From Pyrrhosoma nymphula (taxonomy: Eukaryota; Arthropoda; Insecta; Odonata; Coenagrionidae): a stretch of DNA of 64,000 nt. Positions 59,040 to 64,000 of the stretch are shown here, one piece after another. The notes beneath the pieces were generated by a model. That model was not told the DNA's origin. It saw nothing but the letters and a program-made list of their open reading frames with translations, and made no database searches. The translations under genes were made by a program, and so were the position numbers. The stretch lies in NCBI GenBank assembly GCA_963573305.1, contig OY754327.1, forward strand, positions 141,462,855 to 141,526,854, in the 5' to 3' direction. How positions within the stretch are numbered: the first letter of the stretch is position 1; every line of letters starts with the position of its first letter.

Positions 59040-59519
59040 TCAATGGTAGCTCCTTTGATTTGTTTTGATAGGGTCCGAAATGATTAAAAGACGCAGAAAA
59101 ATGTCCTCCATGATCTTAGCCCTCGAGCATTCCCTGGAAAAATCCTCGCGGAAACGCTTAAAATATTCATTGCACGACTCCTGTGCTTCCTCAGACATTT
59201 GCCCAATAGGAAGCAGGGAGAAGGCGATAATTTCCTTGCCGTGCAATAATATTTTATGCACTACAGTTGGCATACAGTACCACGGGTACAATTGAACAAA
59301 GAGCCGAGCTGTTTCCAATGCGTACTCCTCAAACATATCCACATCTATTTGGTGATCACAGGAAATCTCTTGAAGAATAATGTGAAACCGTTTGAGGAGC
59401 TCAGCATTCAAGCCAGTGATGGATACAGCTATGGCAATGTTTGAAAAAAATCGGCGGGTTGTATTGCCATCATTAGTGTTCCCGTGCACCCCCCCGCCCC
59501 GACGGGGGCGTCCAAAAAT
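59040..59519 (-). pseudogene. Fragment of a transposon-associated protein of unknown function
   Basis: The minus-strand frame is open from about 59519 to the stop near 59040 (about 159 codons) and has real protein character. It contains DGNTTRRFF, ELLKRFHIILQEIS, YPWYCMPTVVHKILLHG, LLPIGQMSEEAQE and a basic stretch before LLIISDP. From memory, this order of motifs recurs in a multi-copy protein of unknown function linked to repeats in arthropod and other invertebrate genomes. I cannot name the transposon class. The region before GNT has no ATG and meets a stop (TAA) at once. Beyond the stop another frame reads SEAIDSLESPT and then DSQSSDSD, a likely original C-terminus now out of frame. It is therefore a truncated, frameshifted copy. 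Confidence 0.6.
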
Positions 59520-60391
59520 ATAGTTATAAGTTACAAAAATTCTCAGTTATTAAATAAATATCTACATAAGTCTCTAACTTGACTCATTTTTTCACGCCGT
59601 ACGGCTAAAAAACCTTGAAAAGGTTTGCAGGCTGTTTGCAAAAAATAGGTTTGGTTTTGCGATTCTGTAAAAATTACTGCAGTGAGTAATTGATTATTTT
59701 TTTTAATATTCTCCCTCTGGAGCGCACATCCGTAATCTATCCCATGTTAAACAGCTCATGTTTTAAGGCAAACTTTTCGAAAAGTAGTTCATCAAGGGGT
59801 TAATATTTTGATATGATTGGAAAGATGGCAGTTTTACCATAAAAATGAATTCAAACTCATCAAGTTCTAGGTGAAGTGATATTTCGCTGAAACTACCTTA
59901 TAGCTCTGTATTTATAAAGTGCGGCCAAGCCAATCGTTTGAGAGTCTGTCCGCCATTTTAGGCTCATTTGGGAATGGATAGCTCGAAATATGTTGGGAGA
60001 GGTGGCGGCGCGGCGTGGTAAAGTCCTCGATTACTTATTTTTGCGCTGCTTACTGCCGGGTTTGTTTCTTCAATATTCAGGATGTAGGTTTTGCGTATAG
60101 GTATCATTTTTTGTTCTAATCTCCTTGATGAAGTATATAATAAAGGTTGTTATCAGGATTATTATTCATTATTTAAAGTAAATCCATGCAATGCCAGAAT
60201 GGTTTTATTAGTCTCAATTAACATCATCTGTAACAAAAAATTACTCCCGCATATCATAAGTAGTTACAAATCAATGCCAGAGGTTAATAGGGAGTAAAGT
60301 AAGACAAACGATGATGCATAAACCTTTGTATGTTGTTGGACCATTGACGGAAGACGTTGAGGAAATAAGAATAAATTGTGAAAATAAAATT

Positions 60392-60532
60392 AAAGATTAA
60401 TCTGAATTGTCAATGGAAGCAAAGGAATCTTGACTTCTATGCATGCCTTTCGGTCATCCTGGTGACCATCGACAGGGTGAGTTAAAATTTCGAAAAAAGG
60501 TGCGTGTTTTCCAAAGTTAAAAGTCCGAGTTG
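60392..60532 (+). mobile_element. Repeat family 3, single copy
   Basis: Begins AAAGATTAATCTGAATTGTC, then AAGCAAAGGAATCTTGACTT, CTTTCGGTCATCCTGGTGAC, CATCGACAGGGTGAGTTAAA and GGTGCGTGTTTTCC. This matches the left arm of 37055-37275 from its very first base. That supports AAAGATTAAT as the true element end. Confidence 0.55.
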
Positions 60533-60539
60533 TTAACAT

Positions 60540-63500
60540 TTAATTTAAAAATACTTGTCAGTTGCTCCCTTCTTGAATTATTTGATGATTTTATTTTCTA
60601 AAGGCAACGTTTGCTGTTTGAAATAAAAAAGGAAACGCTACGCTTACGGAACTTTTTATAAACTTGCTTAAAACATGGAGATTCGGTTTAAGTGGTTGTC
60701 TAGAGGGCTAATCCTGGGAGTGGCGGATATTCAATTCGTCAGTGGAATCCCGATCCCTTCTTCCTCGTTGGCGCTACAGTCGAGCCTTGGTCTCCTCAAT
60801 TTTCTGTCTTCATTCTTCTCTGCCCTCTGCCAGTCTCCTTTAATTCCTTGCCCCAAATAGTTCACGTGCGTCTTCGTTGATGCTGTCTTCCTTGCTAGCC
60901 CTTAGTTTTCCCACTGGTCTCTTCCATCCTATCTGCCCAGACCTTCTTTGATATCCGTGCCTTTGGTACTCGCCTGGCATGCTCTGCTCATCACCACCTC
61001 ATTAGCTAAATATGGGTGGAATTACTAGGTTCTCTGTATAATCCTGATCCCTATTTGGGTATTTGGAGTACGGTTACCAAATCTAAGATCTTCTCGGCCC
61101 TGATATTTTTATCTGCGACCCGGAGAATCTGATTATCCAGCAATTTTTTCCGTGGTTACGAAGTGTCAGCTGTAATATACATAGTAGGAGATTGATTAGG
61201 ATGGTAATTTCCCAGTGGGGAAGAGTTTGTGTAAAAGATATGCAAAGTATATTCTTAAGTGCAGAAAATGTTCATGAACGTCCAAAGTAGTAGCTAATGG
61301 CGCACTATCCAAGTGCAAAGTACATTTTCCTGCAGTAGTGCAAAAGAATGTTCATTGGATGTGCATCGTGCACTATCCTTGACCAGATCCTGCAGTGTGA
61401 AGGTGCAAAGATGCTTCATAGACTGAGCAGGTCGACCTTTATCAAAGAATGACCGGAGTCGAAGAATACGGATGTTTGTTTCAATATACACCAAAATATT
61501 TCATTTTTAGTCCAATAAAACTTATAAATATTAGGTTGATTTAAATAAACCTTTCCTGAGAGAATTTTATTCAACTGATGGAATATAAGGATAAGTCCAA
61601 TATTTACAATTTGTTTCGCATCCTGAAACTGGCCCGTAGAAACATTGTTTAACCAGCACTCGCCGGGTAAAAATGCCCTTGCTGGCAACCCTCATTAGGA
61701 GTGCAATGTCTCGGAAAATAAACGTAAGTTCATCTATATTTACTGAGATTCGCGATAAATGCTTAAGCATAGGACGGGGCGTGGCGGAGTACTCGCGGAG
61801 AGTGGACGACTCTGGAAGTCGCTCCTACAGGCTGTGATTACTTTTCGAGAGTCCGCAGATGTGTGTGGGTTTTATCATTTCGCGATACATTTTCTCTCTT
61901 TCCTTCTTTCGTACGAGAGGAAAGAAAGTTTTTTTTTGCCTTCTTCAAGTTTCACTCTTCACTCTCCTCCTTCCCCACGCCCCCCGAACGAAGAATGGGA
62001 GTTGAGGCGTTGATTGGATGACTCCGTAAACATCACGCGACAAAAGGAAAGAGGCAAAGACTTCGGAAGGAGGAGAGGTGGTGTGGGGAGGGTGGGGGGA
62101 GGATTTTTCCCGCCCCCCCCTTCTTCCCCAGAAAGTCTCTCTCTCCATCGACCGCCATCTTGTCTTCGAGAACGAAACACGAGGTGGCGGGGGAGAGAAT
62201 TTAATATTTGTTTATGTATTTTTTTCGCTTCTCCTCGTGCGGGGGAGACGCTGGGAATCAACTCAAGACGGAGCACGGAAGAAAGATTGAAAGGCCTTGG
62301 CAACACGACGAACGTCGGAGTCGGTGTCTGGGTCGGAGGCTTCACTCGTATCGGTACATTGACATTTTAGGAAATGGGCATTCATATGTTCTTTGCGTAT
62401 TCGTCGTGTTACTCTCGTGATGGATCCACTCTTAAAATAGTGTTTACTGTTTTCGGTTAAATGGCTTTCAAAGATACAGGCTAGAACCCGGTTATATCGG
62501 ATCTCAATTGGTAACTTCTTATGAAAACTCGGTGTGGTGTTAACAACTCAAGGAAATTTAAACGCCTTAAACTAGAACAGAACTAAGCCTAACGGCTGAA
62601 TTCATGATTTTTTTAGACGAGATTTAAAACAGGAAATTCGTTTTGTGGTCGTGTAAAACTAATGCATCTGTGGTCCGGAGAAAGTCAAGCACTTGGCATG
62701 CTTTTGTCTAAAGTTTCAAGCTTAAACTATTAGTGAATTTCAGTTCCATACGAATCTTCTGTTAGACAAGTGCAGTAAAATATTATGTTTGTCATTTATC
62801 AGTAGTCATGAAACTGTTAATTTGGATCAAAATACACGTACAGGTAGCCTTAAATAAAAAATTATTTGCTAAATTTCATGTTGATTTTCGTCCTTTGTTA
62901 AAAGTGAATTGCCCCGATTTTATAGACCTTATGAGCATTTTTCGGTGACCATGGTAAAATAAGTGAATAGATCACCAAGAAAGTATGCTCTGAGCGAGGA
63001 GAGCAGTATAATACAAGAGAGGAACGTATTAGCATAGTAAAATATTTTTTTTGAATGTCGATTTTTCCATCTTTTTCAACTATTTTTGAACATATAATTT
63101 CACCTAACTCTCGCATACGTGCTGGCATATATATTTTCCCGCAAGTCTTCATCATCGAGGAGGGATCCACATTGAGGAGAAGAGAGTCCCTTATTGCGTG
63201 CTGGCAACATCAAGGGGACGAGGGAGGGCTGTGTTGCGGCAATGTGGGACGCATTCACGTATGGTGGGAGGGGAGTGGTTCGTCCCACCGGGTGTGGTGG
63301 TGGGTGGTGATGGTGGGCGCGTTGGGAACGGCGTTGGCGACGTCGGGAAGGGGTCATGTGAGATTGGAACCCCTAGAGGTCGGGAGGTGAAGACATACGC
63401 GGAGACGAGGTCAGCGATGGGAATAGAGGGGAACGGACGTGAATGGGAACGAATGCGTGCGGTCTTTTTTTGGACCATGCGGGGTGGGCAGTGCAGTTCT

Positions 63501-64000
63501 GCTCCACGGACCATAGCTCCCGGCTTGAGAACCCTGCTTGCGACGTGTATGGCGTGAGGGTGATTTCACATCTCGGATTAAGATTAGGATGTGACCATGG
63601 ATGTCCACGTCCACCAATGAATGTGCGAAAAATATGTAGGGGCTTGGGATATAAAGCCACATAAATGCGCTCTAGGTTTGTGAAATACGTCTTAAGGCAC
63701 GGAGTTGAGCAATCACAGTGGATGGTTCTTCCCTAAGTTTATCATACAAAGGCCTACTAATATCGTGATTCAGGCTAAAAAATTCGCATCTCTCGTGGGT
63801 TGCATAGTCTGAAATAGTGGCGTTGCTCTTGAACTATGGTCGTTAACTCTGTAGGTACTATTTAATAAGCGAAACAGTTCTGGAATATGTTGCCGTTATC
63901 AATATATAATAAAATTAATTAATTTTATGTGCGGTAAATGCAGAATGCATCACACTGATCCGCTATTTCACAGAAAATTAAAGCATGAATTCCCATCATT
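60540..64000. other. Stretch without a recognisable gene
   Basis: 60720-60960 is CT-biased with 'gttggcgctacagtcgagcc', possibly a repeat end but unassigned. 61290-61400 has loosely repeated 'gtgcactatcc' and 'gtgcaaag' motifs. 61950-62340 and 63180-63640 are GC-richer with overlapping low-complexity frames. The minus frame 62898-63170 is mixed in composition but unrecognised and unsupported by splice sites. Confidence 0.4.

Noticed and set aside
61290..61400. Tandem repeat of GTGCACTATCC / GTGCAAAG motifs
   Set aside because: Spacing is irregular and flanking bases do not align, so it is not accepted as a repeat array.
62898..63170. 90-codon minus frame
   Set aside because: Looks somewhat protein-like, but no motif or splice context could be recognised.
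1..64000. CRISPR arrays, operons, phage genes or bacterial regulatory sites
   Set aside because: No evenly spaced identical repeats with unique spacers and no dense coding. The sequence has eukaryotic repeat content throughout.

Overview
The window looks like nuclear DNA of an arthropod, most likely an insect with a large, repeat-rich genome. The background is AT-rich. GC- and CpG-rich patches of 0.2-1 kb and very long purine- or pyrimidine-only stretches interrupt it. I see no operons, no bacterial gene density and no ribosome-binding sites. Almost all open frames are short, unrelated to each other, or made of low-complexity codons. I could not identify an intact host gene. The window is best read as intergenic or intronic sequence full of degraded mobile elements.

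The most striking content is a set of palindromic elements, each about 140-390 bp: 5070-5296, 16699-16838, 25142-25570, 31612-31857, 37365-37594, 42718-42865, 44166-44393 and 45829-46114, plus two single units near 50050 and 57730. Each is two inverted copies of a unit. In the better-preserved copies the unit carries a CTGATGA-(hairpin)-GAAA-CCCGG-GTC core, as in hammerhead ribozymes, followed by AATAAA-like sequence. At least six have a shared 30-40 bp unpaired tail (TTCCAC...GCCTGA) on one side. Three are bounded by clear 10-14 bp direct repeats that look like target-site duplications. This layout (inverted terminal units, hammerhead-like core, one-sided tail, variable target duplication) is that of Penelope-like retroelements, but no reverse transcriptase is present, so these look like non-autonomous derivatives.

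A second group is a tRNA-derived SINE family of about 300 bp with at least five copies (18005-18260 -, 21817-22165 +, 26945-27200 +, 35218-35560 +, 53577-53900 -). Other tRNA-like SINEs lie at 57517-57717 and, less surely, at 10165-10290, 54040-54160 and 4780-4870. A third repeat family occurs as a palindrome at 37055-37275 and as single copies at 57951-58066 and 60392-60532.

Protein-coding relics are few. Two are C-terminal tails of non-LTR retrotransposon polymerases (26315-26722 and 28590-28858, both +). One is a fragment of an apparent transposon-associated protein (59040-59519, -). One is a frameshifted coding-like remnant on the minus strand (29887-30908) whose layout faintly recalls a rhabdovirus matrix protein. 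Two possible host exons, 9487-9717 (-) and 44982-45054 (+), are weak.

From 33 to 55 kb the sequence is dominated by purine/pyrimidine strand-asymmetric tracts. The largest runs purine-rich for over 2 kb and flips to pyrimidine-rich at about 38,470. A local duplication (52229-52490 and 52711-52985) lies in the same zone.
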